Assembly (NCBI RefSeq): GCF_018219155.1
Contig: NZ_CP056123.1
Coordinates: 4,473,505-4,537,504 of the forward strand
Length of the DNA: 64,000 nt
Direction: 5' to 3'
Origin: Moritella sp. 24
GTDB lineage: Bacteria > Pseudomonadota > Gammaproteobacteria > Enterobacterales > Moritellaceae
Below, one piece after another: positions 32,488 to 45,648 of the stretch (position 1 is its first letter; each line of letters opens with the position of its first letter). Under the pieces are notes generated by a model. It worked only from the letters and a program-made list of their open reading frames with translations. It was not told where the DNA came from and searched no databases. Both the position numbers and the translations under genes were made by a program.

Positions 32488-32613
32488 TTAACGGCGGTGA
32501 AGCAGTGCACTTTGGCTTACATCGATCGGCTTTAACTTCTCAGTAAGCAGACTCCAATGACAGCGAGTTCGTCTTAACGAACTTATTTTCTTCTTGAGTC
32601 TAGAACGTTTCAT
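32488..32613 (-). CDS. Possible 41-residue basic protein
   Basis: A short frame starting ATG at 32611-32613 with AGGAG 9 nt upstream and ending TAA. The product begins MKRSRLKKKISSLRRTR and has 13 Lys/Arg in 41 residues. It lies in an otherwise empty 400-bp gap between hslU and pldB. I do not recognise a family. It could be a nucleic-acid-binding microprotein, or chance; no membrane segment is visible. Conservation would decide. Confidence 0.4.
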   Translation of the reverse strand: MKRSRLKKKISSLRRTRCHWSLLTEKLKPIDVSQSALLHRR

Positions 32614-32814
32614 GGGTGCACTCTCCTATTTTCGAAAAATATGGTCAGTATTCTCAGTCCAAATAAGATTAGTCTAGGTTTACTAAAACACCAATATACA
32701 ATTATTGATAATAATATATTTATAGCCAGTGATGTCTCAATTTTTTATGCCAAATTATGATAGGCTAGAAACAAACTCTCACAGATAAAATTACTTAAGA
32801 AGCTTCTGCAACCT

Positions 32815-33840
32815 ATGTCCACTAAATACCCATGTGTCGAATTTGATAACCCATATAATTTAACTACAGAATCACAGCTTGCAGATAAATATCATCATGA
32901 GATTTCACAATTTTGGGATGCAACGATCGTAGAAGGCTCGTTAAAAGGCGTCGATAACATAACGCTACGCTATGCTTCTGCAGTAATAAATGAGACTGGC
33001 CCTGCAATTGTACTTTTAGGCGGACGTTCAGAATCCTACCAAAAATTTAGAGAGCTTATTTACGATCTATGCCAACAAGGCTATTCGGTGTATTGTTTAG
33101 ATCATCGCGGCCAAGGTATGTCAGATCGTTTACTTAAAAATCTACATAAAGGGCATGTAGAGCATTTCCGTGATTACGTCACTGATTTAAGATTCTTTAT
33201 TGATAAGGTCATTAGCCCAAGCCAACACAGTAAGCAATACCTACTCAGCCATTCTATGGGCGGTGCAATTGCGAGCTTATATTTACAAAGCTATCATAAT
33301 GACTTTGACGCTGCCGTATTAGCATCACCGATGTTTGGTATTAACTTCGGTCAAATACCACGTCCGATTGCGAATGTTTACAGTCGAGCTATGCATATCG
33401 TGAATAAGATCATTCATACCGAATCATTTTATGCACCAGGTAAAGGTGACTTTTCTCACTCACCATTTGAAAACAATCAACTAACACAAAGTCCATTACG
33501 ATTTGATATTTTTCGCCGTAGCTATGGATTCTATCCACAAACCCAACTGGGTGGACCTACGATTAACTGGCTACAACAAAGTGTTAAAGCCTGTCGTCAA
33601 GCAATCCACTATGCAGGCGATATAAAAACGCCAACCCTGATCTTACAGGCCGGTGGTGATGAAGTGGTACTTGCTGAAGCACAACAACAGTTTTGCCGTG
33701 CATTAAGCCACAAACATAATCAACATCAGCCTGCCCAGCCAGTTCTTATTCCTGGTGCGGCACACGAATTATTCTTAGAAACGGATATTTTTAGGATCCC
33801 GGCGCTAACTGTAGCACTCCACTATTTTGCTAAACATTAG
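32815..33840 (+). CDS. pldB: Lysophospholipase L2-like alpha/beta hydrolase
   Basis: A 341-residue serine hydrolase of the monoacylglycerol/lysophospholipase family. The oxyanion region is LDHRGQGMSD (95-104), the nucleophile S147 sits in SHSMGG, D282 in GGDE and H317 in GAAHELF, completing the triad. No signal peptide is seen. Its neighbour yigL supports pldB, since pldB-yigL are adjacent in E. coli. Substrate is inferred from family and context. Confidence 0.88.
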   Translation: MSTKYPCVEFDNPYNLTTESQLADKYHHEISQFWDATIVEGSLKGVDNITLRYASAVINETGPAIVLLGGRSESYQKFRELIYDLCQQGYSVYCLDHRGQGMSDRLLKNLHKGHVEHFRDYVTDLRFFIDKVISPSQHSKQYLLSHSMGGAIASLYLQSYHNDFDAAVLASPMFGINFGQIPRPIANVYSRAMHIVNKIIHTESFYAPGKGDFSHSPFENNQLTQSPLRFDIFRRSYGFYPQTQLGGPTINWLQQSVKACRQAIHYAGDIKTPTLILQAGGDEVVLAEAQQQFCRALSHKHNQHQPAQPVLIPGAAHELFLETDIFRIPALTVALHYFAKH

Positions 33841-33915
33841 CCCATTACTACGGACAGTTATCACGATAAACACACTATTTTAGGTACATAAAATAAAGTA
33901 AATATTGAGGTTTAA

Positions 33916-34707
33916 ATGTATAAAGTTATCGTTTCTGATTTAGATGGTACGTTACTAACGCCTGCGCATATAGTCTCAGAGCAAACCAAAACGACGATCC
34001 ATAAGCTATTAAAACAAGATAAAAAATTTATCATCGCCACTGGTCGTCATAACGTTGATGTAGAAGCGATCAGAAAAACAATTGATGCAGAGATTTACCT
34101 TATCACCTCAAATGGTGCGCGTGTACATAACAATAAGGGAGAGCTAATTTACAGCAAAAATGTATCTACAGATATCGCTCAAATAATCTCTGAAATCGAT
34201 TTACCAAAAACAATACAAGCTAATATTTATCGCGATGACGAGTGGTTTGTGAATAAGCCTAATCCAGAGATCCTTAGCTTTAGTCAGGATTCTACCTTTA
34301 GCTATCAAGTGGTCGATATCACCACCTTAGAAAAAGCAGGTATTGCGAAGTTCTTTTTCTGTGGCCCGCATGATGACTTAGTTAAATTAGCAGATCAAAT
34401 CAACGCACAGTACAGCACACAACTAAATGTCTCATTTTCATTACCAGAATGCCTCGAAGTGATGGATATCAAAGTTAATAAAGCTGAAGCACTGACTGAG
34501 GTACTAAAAATAAAAGGCTTCACGATGGCTGAAACAATTGCCTTTGGTGATGGTATGAATGATTTAGAGATGTTACAAGCTGTTGATAAAGGTTTAATAA
34601 TGGGTAATGCTTCCGTAATGCTTAAAAACGCACTACCTGACTTCGAAATGATAGGTGATTCAGCAGAAGATGGCGTTGCACAGTATATTGAAAAAAATAT
34701 ATTGTAG
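33916..34707 (+). CDS. yigL: HAD-family sugar/cofactor phosphatase YigL
   Basis: A 263-residue Cof-type HAD phosphatase. Motif I is DLDGTLLTP (residues 8-16) with the nucleophile Asp, motif III includes the conserved Lys near NKAEAL, and motif IV is FGDGMNDLEML. E. coli YigL dephosphorylates sugar phosphates and pyridoxal phosphate. It follows pldB by 75 nt, the same order as E. coli. Confidence 0.9.
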   Translation: MYKVIVSDLDGTLLTPAHIVSEQTKTTIHKLLKQDKKFIIATGRHNVDVEAIRKTIDAEIYLITSNGARVHNNKGELIYSKNVSTDIAQIISEIDLPKTIQANIYRDDEWFVNKPNPEILSFSQDSTFSYQVVDITTLEKAGIAKFFFCGPHDDLVKLADQINAQYSTQLNVSFSLPECLEVMDIKVNKAEALTEVLKIKGFTMAETIAFGDGMNDLEMLQAVDKGLIMGNASVMLKNALPDFEMIGDSAEDGVAQYIEKNIL

Positions 34708-34809
34708 TTAATAACTGCCAACCGCATAATAAATTAGAATTAGTTACTCAGAATGGAATCTCGGTAACTAATTAACTATTAGATAAACTCTCGATATCAA
34801 GGATGAATT

Positions 34810-36393
34810 ATGCTTCGAGTTATAACCTATCTCAGCCTGCTTATAATGACAGGCTGCGTGCAATCGTATCAACCAATTATAAGCAATAGCCTTTATTCTC
34901 TCGATAACAGCAAACAGCAAATATCAAAATCAGCACTTAACTCACAACCTTTAACAGGTGTGATTAACAGTGAACCACATACTTCAGTGATCCCACCTAA
35001 ATACACTAATTTCAATGGAGTGGTAACAATAACAGCGCAGCAACGTACCATACGCTTATGCCATAATGATCAGATTTTTAATCTCCAACCAAATAGTCAT
35101 TTATTAAAACAAATTAAACAGTTAAATAAAAATAAAGCCTATATTGAATTCGAAGGTCAAATTAACCAATCATTAAACCCAACTCACCTACGCGCAAATA
35201 TCAGTGTAGAACAACTGCATTATTTATCTAGTCAAAGTAAAACCAGTTGTAAAACGCCCCTCTCGGCAGCAAGCTTTCAAATCATAGGATCTGAATTAAA
35301 TTGGAGAGGCTACGGCCAAGATAATGAACTGACATTCATCATTAAAGATTTAAACAGTAAATGGACGATTAAGAAGAGTGTAGTAACAAAAGGTCTACAT
35401 GCATTCGTAGAAACTGAAAACGACAGTGGGGAACAGCTTAATATATCCTTTGCTGGAAATGGATGTATAGATAACAACAATAATTATTGGCAGTATGAAA
35501 CAACGGTATATTTAAAAAACAAACAAATAAAAGGCTGTGGTCAATATCCTAACCAACAAGACAGCATAGGCAATTGGCTTGGTCACTATCGTTATAAAAA
35601 TAATAATGTCACGATCGAGTTAGCACTATTAGCACATCACCAAGCTAATGTTAGATATCTTTATAACAATGGTAATGAAATCAATGAAAGTGGTTATTGG
35701 CATTTATACGGTTCATCAGGATTAAAATTACTGCTAACTAAACGTCAGGAAAATAAAGCAAACATCGTTTTTCACTTTCGCCGTGATGGAGTCAAGTTAG
35801 AAGCCGATCAGCAGTGGCGAAATAATCAAAACTATAGTTTTAATGGCTCAGTCTTAACACTCGATAGAATAACCGAAAGTATAAAGACAGAATCAGTTTT
35901 CACTCTAGAGCGCAATACTTCTGAACGCATATTTCTACCAGAAAACCTAGTATCACCGAGGGTAAGTACACCCGCAATTAACAACGCCATAAAGCGCTAC
36001 TTCACGATGCATAAAACCAAATCTGCTCACTCAAAATACTGGTTTAGTGAATATGACTTAAATGGCAATGGTCGCAAAGATCTATTAGTCATGCTTGATT
36101 GGTGCAAAACTGGTGGGTGTGTTTTATTAGTATTTGAAAATAAAGTAAATGGCTATAAATTTGTAAGTCGGATATCTGAAGCTCAAGTCCCTATCCAGAT
36201 CAGCCAGACACAAAATTATCAATGGCAAAGTTTATTAATGAAGAATAATCAAAGATGGCAGCAATTAGACTTTAACGGAATAAACTATCCCGCTAAAGTG
36301 AGTAATGGTATACAAGCCAATAAAAATACGTTTACTCAAGTGCAGCTAATCAGCAACCCATTAACGGCTGATAACGCGATTCCAATAAAGTAA
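34810..36393 (+). CDS. Putative lipoprotein with COG3650-like and NlpE-like regions
   Basis: A 527-residue protein, not recognised as a known gene. A signal peptide ends in a lipobox-like MTGC with Cys16, and Val at +2 suggests the outer membrane. Residues about 150-245 resemble COG3650 (GSELNWRGYG at 160-169, paired C219 and C243 in the GNGC and KGCGQ contexts). Residues about 255-350 resemble the NlpE lipocalin-like fold (NESGYWHLYGSSGLKLLL), without its CxxC. Near 416-424 DLNGNGRKD resembles a calcium-binding or FG-GAP loop. Base composition is AT-rich. An envelope-stress or cell-surface role is speculative. Confidence 0.7.
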   Translation: MLRVITYLSLLIMTGCVQSYQPIISNSLYSLDNSKQQISKSALNSQPLTGVINSEPHTSVIPPKYTNFNGVVTITAQQRTIRLCHNDQIFNLQPNSHLLKQIKQLNKNKAYIEFEGQINQSLNPTHLRANISVEQLHYLSSQSKTSCKTPLSAASFQIIGSELNWRGYGQDNELTFIIKDLNSKWTIKKSVVTKGLHAFVETENDSGEQLNISFAGNGCIDNNNNYWQYETTVYLKNKQIKGCGQYPNQQDSIGNWLGHYRYKNNNVTIELALLAHHQANVRYLYNNGNEINESGYWHLYGSSGLKLLLTKRQENKANIVFHFRRDGVKLEADQQWRNNQNYSFNGSVLTLDRITESIKTESVFTLERNTSERIFLPENLVSPRVSTPAINNAIKRYFTMHKTKSAHSKYWFSEYDLNGNGRKDLLVMLDWCKTGGCVLLVFENKVNGYKFVSRISEAQVPIQISQTQNYQWQSLLMKNNQRWQQLDFNGINYPAKVSNGIQANKNTFTQVQLISNPLTADNAIPIK

Positions 36394-36402
36394 ATAAGAC
36401 TT

Positions 36403-36436
36403 AAACTTTGGGTTATAAATGAATGACTCAAAGTTT
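36403..36436. terminator. Possible bidirectional terminator
   Basis: AAACTTTG and CAAAGTTT flank an 18-nt centre whose edges can extend the pairing. It lies between two convergent genes. The stem is AT-rich and lacks a long T-run, so confidence is limited. Confidence 0.4.
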
Positions 36437-36456
36437 CATTAAGTGCTAATCAACAA

Positions 36457-37647
36457 CTATGTAAACTGTCCGCAACTCCAGCCTGAAGACCAAGCCCACT
36501 GGAAATTATAACCACCTAACCAACCACTTACGTCCATAACTTCACCAATAAAGTATAAGCCTGCTGCTTTTTTAGCTTCCATCGTTTTTGACGAAAGTTC
36601 ATCAGTATCGACACCGCCTAGAGTAACTTCAGCTGTTCTATAGCCTTCGGTACCATTCGGCTTTACTTTCCAGCTATGTAATAGCGTTGATATATCATTA
36701 AGATCTTTATGCTGTAATTGTTTAAGCGTGCATTCAGGTAACAAATCATCGGCATAAAATATCTCAACAAGTCGTTTCGGTAATAAACGCCCTAAGGATG
36801 TTTTTAATGCTTGATTTGGACTTGATTCAGTCATGCCTGCTAAGGTTTCAATAATATCAGCATCAGGTAACAAGTTAATGCTAACCGCTTCACCTGGATT
36901 CCAATACGAAGATACTTGTAATACTGAAGGACCGGATAAGCCTCGATGGGTAAATAATAGCGCCTCTTTAAAGCTAACACCTGATTCTGTCGTGATATTT
37001 ACAGGTAAACTAACACCTGACAGATCAGCATATTTATCTTTATCATGCTGCTGTAAAGTAAAAGGAACGAGGCCAGCTTTAGTCGGATTTACTTTTAAAC
37101 CGAACTGCTCCGCGATCTTATATCCAAAAGGGGTTGCACCCAATTTAGGCATAGATAAACCACCAGTTGCGACAACTAATGACTCACAATTTAATGCCCC
37201 TTGACTCGTTTCAAGATGAAAACGTTCATCATCCGCTTTTTCAATAGATAAAATTTCAGTACGTAATTGAATCTTAACGCCAGCCCAATCACATTCTGTA
37301 TGTAACATATCAACGATGTCTTTTGCTGAATCATCACAGAATAACTGCCCATGTTCACGCTCATGATAAGCGACGCCATGGCGTTCAACCATATCAATGA
37401 AATTCCACGCTGTATAACGGCTTAATGCAGATTTAACAAAATGTGGATTTGCACAAATAAAAGCATCTGTAGATAGCGCGTTGTTGGTAAAGTTACAACG
37501 ACCACCACCACTAATTAATACTTTACGACCTGCTTTCTTGGCATTATCGAGAACCAATACAGAGCGACCTCGGTAACCAGCACTTGCTGCACACATCAAT
37601 CCTGCTGCGCCAGCACCAATTACAATCACATCACAACTTTGGCTCAT
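36457..37647 (-). CDS. yhiN: FAD-dependent oxidoreductase, HI0933/YhiN family
   Basis: A 396-residue flavoprotein of unknown substrate. The FAD-binding GAGAAGLMCA is at residues 11-20, followed by GRKVLISGGGRCNFTN, the family signature, and a C-terminal GEVMDVSGWLGGYNFQ FAD-contact region. Family members are widespread but uncharacterised in detail. Convergent with the lipoprotein gene. Confidence 0.9.
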   Translation of the reverse strand: MSQSCDVIVIGAGAAGLMCAASAGYRGRSVLVLDNAKKAGRKVLISGGGRCNFTNNALSTDAFICANPHFVKSALSRYTAWNFIDMVERHGVAYHEREHGQLFCDDSAKDIVDMLHTECDWAGVKIQLRTEILSIEKADDERFHLETSQGALNCESLVVATGGLSMPKLGATPFGYKIAEQFGLKVNPTKAGLVPFTLQQHDKDKYADLSGVSLPVNITTESGVSFKEALLFTHRGLSGPSVLQVSSYWNPGEAVSINLLPDADIIETLAGMTESSPNQALKTSLGRLLPKRLVEIFYADDLLPECTLKQLQHKDLNDISTLLHSWKVKPNGTEGYRTAEVTLGGVDTDELSSKTMEAKKAAGLYFIGEVMDVSGWLGGYNFQWAWSSGWSCGQFT

Positions 37648-37748
37648 CGAAGACCTCTAATTTAAACTACAATACAAAAATGGAGCCGCAGAATAGCATT
37701 AATTATCCAGATACCCAAACGACTTCAAGTAAGATATAGAGAGATTTA

Positions 37749-38144
37749 TTACAGCTTGTTAATACGCTCTTCAACTTCCGGTTCTAAGTAAGCCATTTCA
37801 TCAAGGTCTGCGGCCCATTCATGCTTTTCAGCCAATACGCGTAGCATGCGAATAGCCGTAACTTGCACGATAGCAACTTCAGACCACATTGATTTATTCA
37901 AACAACGCCAATGGTCAGCATCAATACGTTTTGGATTATTAAGCTGTTCACTGCAAGTATCACAAATCAAAATACAATCATCATAATCCGGAGTTGTCGG
38001 GACCGGTGCAACTTCAAAAATATTGAGTTTCACACCTGAAGCGTCACATGTTTCACAATGCGAACGAGCACGTCGTGCTAAGTTTTTACCGAATGCATTT
38101 AATTCATCTTTTCTATGCTGATGTTTGTCTAAGCCTTTAGCCAT
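37749..38144 (-). CDS. PhnA-family zinc-ribbon protein
   Basis: A 131-residue protein of the group annotated as PhnA domain proteins in Vibrio and relatives. It has HRKDELNAFGKNLARRA at the N terminus, then two cysteine pairs, CETC and CDTC, likely to bind zinc, and PKRIDADHWRCLN. PhnA was first linked to phosphonate use, but the family is not generally phosphonate-specific; no phosphonate gene is nearby. Divergent from serC. Confidence 0.75.
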   Translation of the reverse strand: MAKGLDKHQHRKDELNAFGKNLARRARSHCETCDASGVKLNIFEVAPVPTTPDYDDCILICDTCSEQLNNPKRIDADHWRCLNKSMWSEVAIVQVTAIRMLRVLAEKHEWAADLDEMAYLEPEVEERINKL

Positions 38145-38320
38145 GATTTCAATTCCTATATATTTAAACTGTGTTGAAAATACGTTTATTTGTCAGGAAT
38201 AGCAAACGTTAGCACTAATAAAAAATACTATAAAATATCACTAGTTTAAATACTTCATAGATGAGAAGTGGATTGCTATAATCGATTCACATGGATAGCA
38301 TTTTAGTAAAGGAATAACAA

Positions 38321-39442
38321 ATGATCCCAAGTAACAAACCCCTGAATCCAAATTTCTCTTCAGGCCCTTGCAGTAAGCGTCCAGGCTATGAATTAGCACA
38401 ACTGGATATAAGTACTCTCGGTCGCTCACACCGTTCTAATGTCGGTAAAGCAGCGCTACAACAAGCCATCAAACAAACTAAAGCGCTATTAAAAATTCCC
38501 TCTAACTATCAAGCAGCTATTGTGCCAGCATCTGATACTGGCGCAATGGAAATGATGTTATGGTCATTACTTGGGAAAAAACCTGTCGATGTTTGCTACT
38601 GGGAATCATTTGGTAAAGGTTGGTTCAGTGATATAAAAAACGAATTACAGCTCAGTGATGTAAATGCAATAACGGCAGATTACGGTCAACTTCCAGATCT
38701 AACTCAAACAAGTTCAGATCATGACATCATTTTTACTTGGAATGGTACAACGTCTGGCGTTAAAGTTGAAAATGCAGATTGGATCGACTCTCAACGTAGT
38801 GGATTAACCATTTGTGATGCGACATCTGCAGTTTTTGCAATGCAGATGGATTGGGATAAACTCGACGTAACGACATTTAGCTGGCAAAAGGTGCTGGGTG
38901 GTGAAGGTGCGCATGGCATGATCGTACTAAGCCCGGCGGCAGTTGAACGCTTAGAGTCTTACACCCCGCCTTGGCCCCTGCCAAAAATTTTCCGCTTAAC
39001 TAAAAACGGTAAACTTATTGAGGGTATCTTCAAAGGTGCCACGATAAATACCCCGTCGATGTTATGTGTTGCGGATTATTTAGATGCATTAAATTGGATA
39101 ACAGAAATAGGTGGCGTTGAAAGTGCAATTACGCGTTCTGAACACAATTTAGCTATTTTAACGAACTTTGTCAGTCAAAATGATTGGATTGAGTTCCTTG
39201 CCGAGCAACCTGAATGTCGTTCAAATACAAGCGTATGTTTACGCCTATCCCTCACAGATGATCAACTGAAAGTATTTTGTAAACTATTAGCCGAACAGCA
39301 AGTGGCTTTCGATATTAACTCATATAAAGATGCACCATCAGGACTTCGTATTTGGTGTGGCGCTACGGTTGAATCACATAATATTGAATTACTATTGCCT
39401 TGGCTCACTTGGGCTTATGAGAATGTTAAAGATAAAAACTAA
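38321..39442 (+). CDS. serC: Phosphoserine aminotransferase (Methanosarcina/alphaproteobacterial type)
   Basis: PLP enzyme converting 3-phosphohydroxypyruvate and glutamate to phosphoserine. The 373-residue protein opens with KPLNPNFSSGPCSKRPG, has the PLP-lysine K190 in SFSWQKVLGGEG-like context and NGTTSGV. This opening and FSWQKVLGGEGAHG belong to the class found in Methanosarcina and alphaproteobacteria, not the E. coli SerC class (which begins with FNFSAGPA). Possible old lateral transfer. AAAGGA precedes the ATG. Another serC may exist elsewhere. Confidence 0.85.
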   Translation: MIPSNKPLNPNFSSGPCSKRPGYELAQLDISTLGRSHRSNVGKAALQQAIKQTKALLKIPSNYQAAIVPASDTGAMEMMLWSLLGKKPVDVCYWESFGKGWFSDIKNELQLSDVNAITADYGQLPDLTQTSSDHDIIFTWNGTTSGVKVENADWIDSQRSGLTICDATSAVFAMQMDWDKLDVTTFSWQKVLGGEGAHGMIVLSPAAVERLESYTPPWPLPKIFRLTKNGKLIEGIFKGATINTPSMLCVADYLDALNWITEIGGVESAITRSEHNLAILTNFVSQNDWIEFLAEQPECRSNTSVCLRLSLTDDQLKVFCKLLAEQQVAFDINSYKDAPSGLRIWCGATVESHNIELLLPWLTWAYENVKDKN

Positions 39443-39468
39443 CAAATTTTATCTTTAAGCTGAAACCA

Positions 39469-39493
39469 AAAACCAGCCGTCGGCTGGTTTTTT
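39469..39493 (+). terminator. Terminator of serC
   Basis: AACCAGCC and GGCTGGTT form an 8-9 bp stem with a tight GT-C loop, followed by TTTTTT. Confidence 0.85.
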
Positions 39494-39552
39494 ATTATCT
39501 TGCTTGTCGTCGCTATCAGTACTATCACGCGATTTCACTGAATTTTAGACAC

Positions 39553-39583
39553 AAAAAAGCCGATACCATCACTGATATCGGCT
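39553..39583 (-). terminator. Terminator of the rRNA operon
   Basis: On the minus strand AGCCGATA and TATCGGCT pair around a 10-nt loop, followed by six T. It lies about 14 nt after 5S rRNA. Confidence 0.85.
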
Positions 39584-39596
39584 CTCTCTAATTTGG

Positions 39597-39715
39597 CGCT
39601 TGGCGATGCCCTACTCTCACATGGGGAAGCCCCACACTACCATCGGCGTTATTACGTTTCACTACTGAGTTCGGAATGGGATCAGGTGGTACCGTAACAC
39701 TATGGTCACCAAGCA
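39597..39715 (-). rRNA. rrf: 5S ribosomal RNA
   Basis: About 119 nt. The 5' end TGCTTGGTGACCATAG pairs with the 3' end CCAAGCG, and the internal CCGAACTCAG loop is the universal 5S motif. Ends are estimated to within a few bases. Last gene of the minus-strand rrn operon. Confidence 0.95.
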
Positions 39716-39810
39716 AATCTTGTTTGCTTTCAAAATGTATCTCTAAAATCTGAAAAGCTATAAATAAAGAAGTCTTTAAAACATAAAGTGTTCAATCTAT
39801 TCTTAAGTCG

Positions 39811-39841
39811 ATATTTCAATTAATCATACTTTAATTTGTAT
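39811..39841 (-). other. 3' half of the 23S rRNA processing stem
   Basis: The sequence after the 23S 3' end is complementary to the sequence just before its 5' end (42732-42770). CCATACAA pairs with TTGTATGG, and further blocks around TAAAGT and TTGAAATA match. In E. coli RNase III cuts such a stem. Confidence 0.6.
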
Positions 39842-42731
<2,890 letters not shown>

Positions 42732-42997
42732 ATACAATCTAAAGTCGACCGTACAATTGAAATAACTAGGTATTATCTAGTTTTTTTCGCCTCAAGAATA
42801 CTCAAGAACACTATATTGTTATTACCTAAGTAATAACGTGTTTTAAGAACTTCTTTATTTATTCAGCTTTCCAAATTTTTAAAGAGCAATTTGCTAAAAA
42901 GCAAAGATAAGCGTTGCTTATCTTTACTCTCTAACGTCTTTAACGTTTTCTATTCAAGCAATTTGTGTGGGCACTTACAAAAATTAACAACTTTACG
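42732..42997 (-). other. 16S-23S spacer without a tRNA gene
   Basis: A spacer of 266 nt. I find no tRNA in it. It holds a boxA-like TGCTCTTTAAAAA (minus strand, 42876-42888), a perfect 10-bp hairpin (AAAGATAAGC-GTT-GCTTATCTTT, 42903-42925), and halves of both rRNA processing stems. Confidence 0.8.
42950..42979 (-). other. 3' half of the 16S rRNA processing stem
   Basis: This 30-nt segment pairs with 44712-44740 in the leader with only a few mismatches (shared core TTCAAGCAAT and the ACTTACA ends). Together they can enclose 16S in a long RNase III stem, as in E. coli. Confidence 0.75.
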
Positions 42998-44542
<1,545 letters not shown>

Positions 44543-44615
44543 AAAGTTTTTTGACTGATGCCTAAAATCATTACTGATAATAAGTATCAAGTCGGCTCAA
44601 TGAATTCTGTACTTC

Positions 44616-44639
44616 AACAACAAACCGAGGTTTGTTGTT
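44616..44639 (-). repeat. Perfect 11-bp inverted repeat in the 16S leader
   Basis: AACAACAAACC and GGTTTGTTGTT with a 2-nt centre. It lies about 75 nt upstream of the 16S 5' end in the leader RNA. It may be a leader hairpin for processing or ribosome assembly; no T-run follows, so it is unlikely to be a terminator. Confidence 0.6.
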
Positions 44640-44711
44640 TATAAAACCAAATCTTTCGATTTAATTTAATGTTCATAATTACATTGATATAATTTTTGGT
44701 CATTATATCTC

Positions 44712-44740
44712 TGTAAGTACTCACACAGATTGCTTGAATA
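44712..44740 (-). other. 5' half of the 16S rRNA processing stem
   Basis: Complementary to 42950-42979 in the spacer; see that entry. It lies between boxA and the 16S gene. Confidence 0.75.
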
Positions 44741-44746
44741 AATTGT

Positions 44747-44754
44747 TAAAGAGC
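44747..44754 (-). promoter_or_regulatory. boxA antitermination site in the rRNA leader
   Basis: Minus-strand GCTCTTTA, matching the core of boxA (TGCTCTTTA) bound by NusB-S10. A second copy is in the 16S-23S spacer, as in E. coli. Confidence 0.75.
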
Positions 44755-44791
44755 GTTGACCTTGACGTCTTGCGTCGTAGTCAGGCTGCGT

Positions 44792-44819
44792 ATTCTACGC
44801 AAACCAATTTTGAAGTCAA
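44792..44819 (-). promoter_or_regulatory. rRNA operon promoter
   Basis: Minus-strand -35 TTGACT (44814-44819) and -10 TAGAAT (44792-44797) with 16 bp between. A GC-rich discriminator (ACGCAGCC) follows and an AT-rich stretch, possibly an UP element, precedes. These are features of growth-rate-controlled rRNA promoters. Confidence 0.75.
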
Positions 44820-45038
44820 GCACATATTTATGCTTTATTCAGGAAGTTTAAAAAGTAACCTAAGTCGCTTTTAAACACCTTAACTTAGCGGCTGTTGCCG
44901 TGTCAGTGAGGCGCCATTATAGGGATTAAACATTTACAGGCAAGTCATTTCTAAGAAAATAATATAGCGCTATTAATGCTGGTTGTTTACTATGCATATT
45001 GACCACTGACTAACATTAATGACTATATAAGGACAATA

Positions 45039-45581
45039 ATGAGTACTTCACTTAGAGAATACCGAGGAATTTCACCGCAGCTAGCCAATTCAGCTTACGT
45101 TGACAAATCAGCAGTCCTTATCGGAAATATAACTATAGATGAAGATGCCAGTATATGGCCACTCGTTGCTGCACGTGGAGATGTAAACAAAATCAGTATC
45201 GGTGCGCGTACCAATGTACAAGATGGTTGCGTATTACACGTCACCCGTAAGAGTCCAGCAAACCCCAACGGCATTCCTTTACTGATAGGTGAAGATGTAA
45301 CAGTTGGTCACAAGGCACTATTACATGCATGTACTATTGGTAATCGAGTACTCATCGGCATGGGATCAATTATACTTGATGGGGCGATTATTGAGGATGA
45401 CGTCATGATCGGAGCTGGCACCTTAGTCCCACCACGAAAAAAATTAATCAGTGGTTATCTATATATAGGCAGCCCAGCAAAACAAGCTCGAAAATTAACA
45501 ACAGAAGAAATCGCATTCTTAAAACTATCAGCTGACAATTACGTGATTCTTAAAAATGAGTATATTGAAGACAGCCAATAG
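45039..45581 (+). CDS. yrdA: Gamma-carbonic-anhydrase-family protein YrdA
   Basis: A 180-residue left-handed beta-helix protein with hexapeptide repeats (VGHKALLHACTIGNRVLIGM). It carries the histidines expected for metal binding (H71 in CVLHVT, H96 and H101 area in VGHKALLH). Enzyme activity of YrdA-type proteins is not settled. AAGGACAATA precedes the ATG. Adjacent to rrn and aroE as in E. coli near rrnD. Confidence 0.9.
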   Translation: MSTSLREYRGISPQLANSAYVDKSAVLIGNITIDEDASIWPLVAARGDVNKISIGARTNVQDGCVLHVTRKSPANPNGIPLLIGEDVTVGHKALLHACTIGNRVLIGMGSIILDGAIIEDDVMIGAGTLVPPRKKLISGYLYIGSPAKQARKLTTEEIAFLKLSADNYVILKNEYIEDSQ

Positions 45582-45607
45582 CGGACATATTATTAAATAG
45601 TATGCAG

Positions 45608-45637
45608 GCCCCTGCTAACATTCTATTTAGCGGGGGC
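45608..45637. terminator. Terminator between yrdA and aroE
   Basis: GCCCCTGCTAA and TTAGCGGGGGC form an 11-bp stem with one wobble and an 8-nt loop, followed by an AT-rich stretch. It separates convergent genes. Confidence 0.75.
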
Positions 45638-45648
45638 TAATAATATTA

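Larger units (their letters stand above)
44543..45038. other. rRNA leader and control region, no protein gene
   Basis: Holds the rrn promoter, boxA, the 5' processing-stem half and a hairpin (listed separately). The remainder up to yrdA contains the unremarkable upstream region of yrdA. No further gene seen. Confidence 0.7.
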
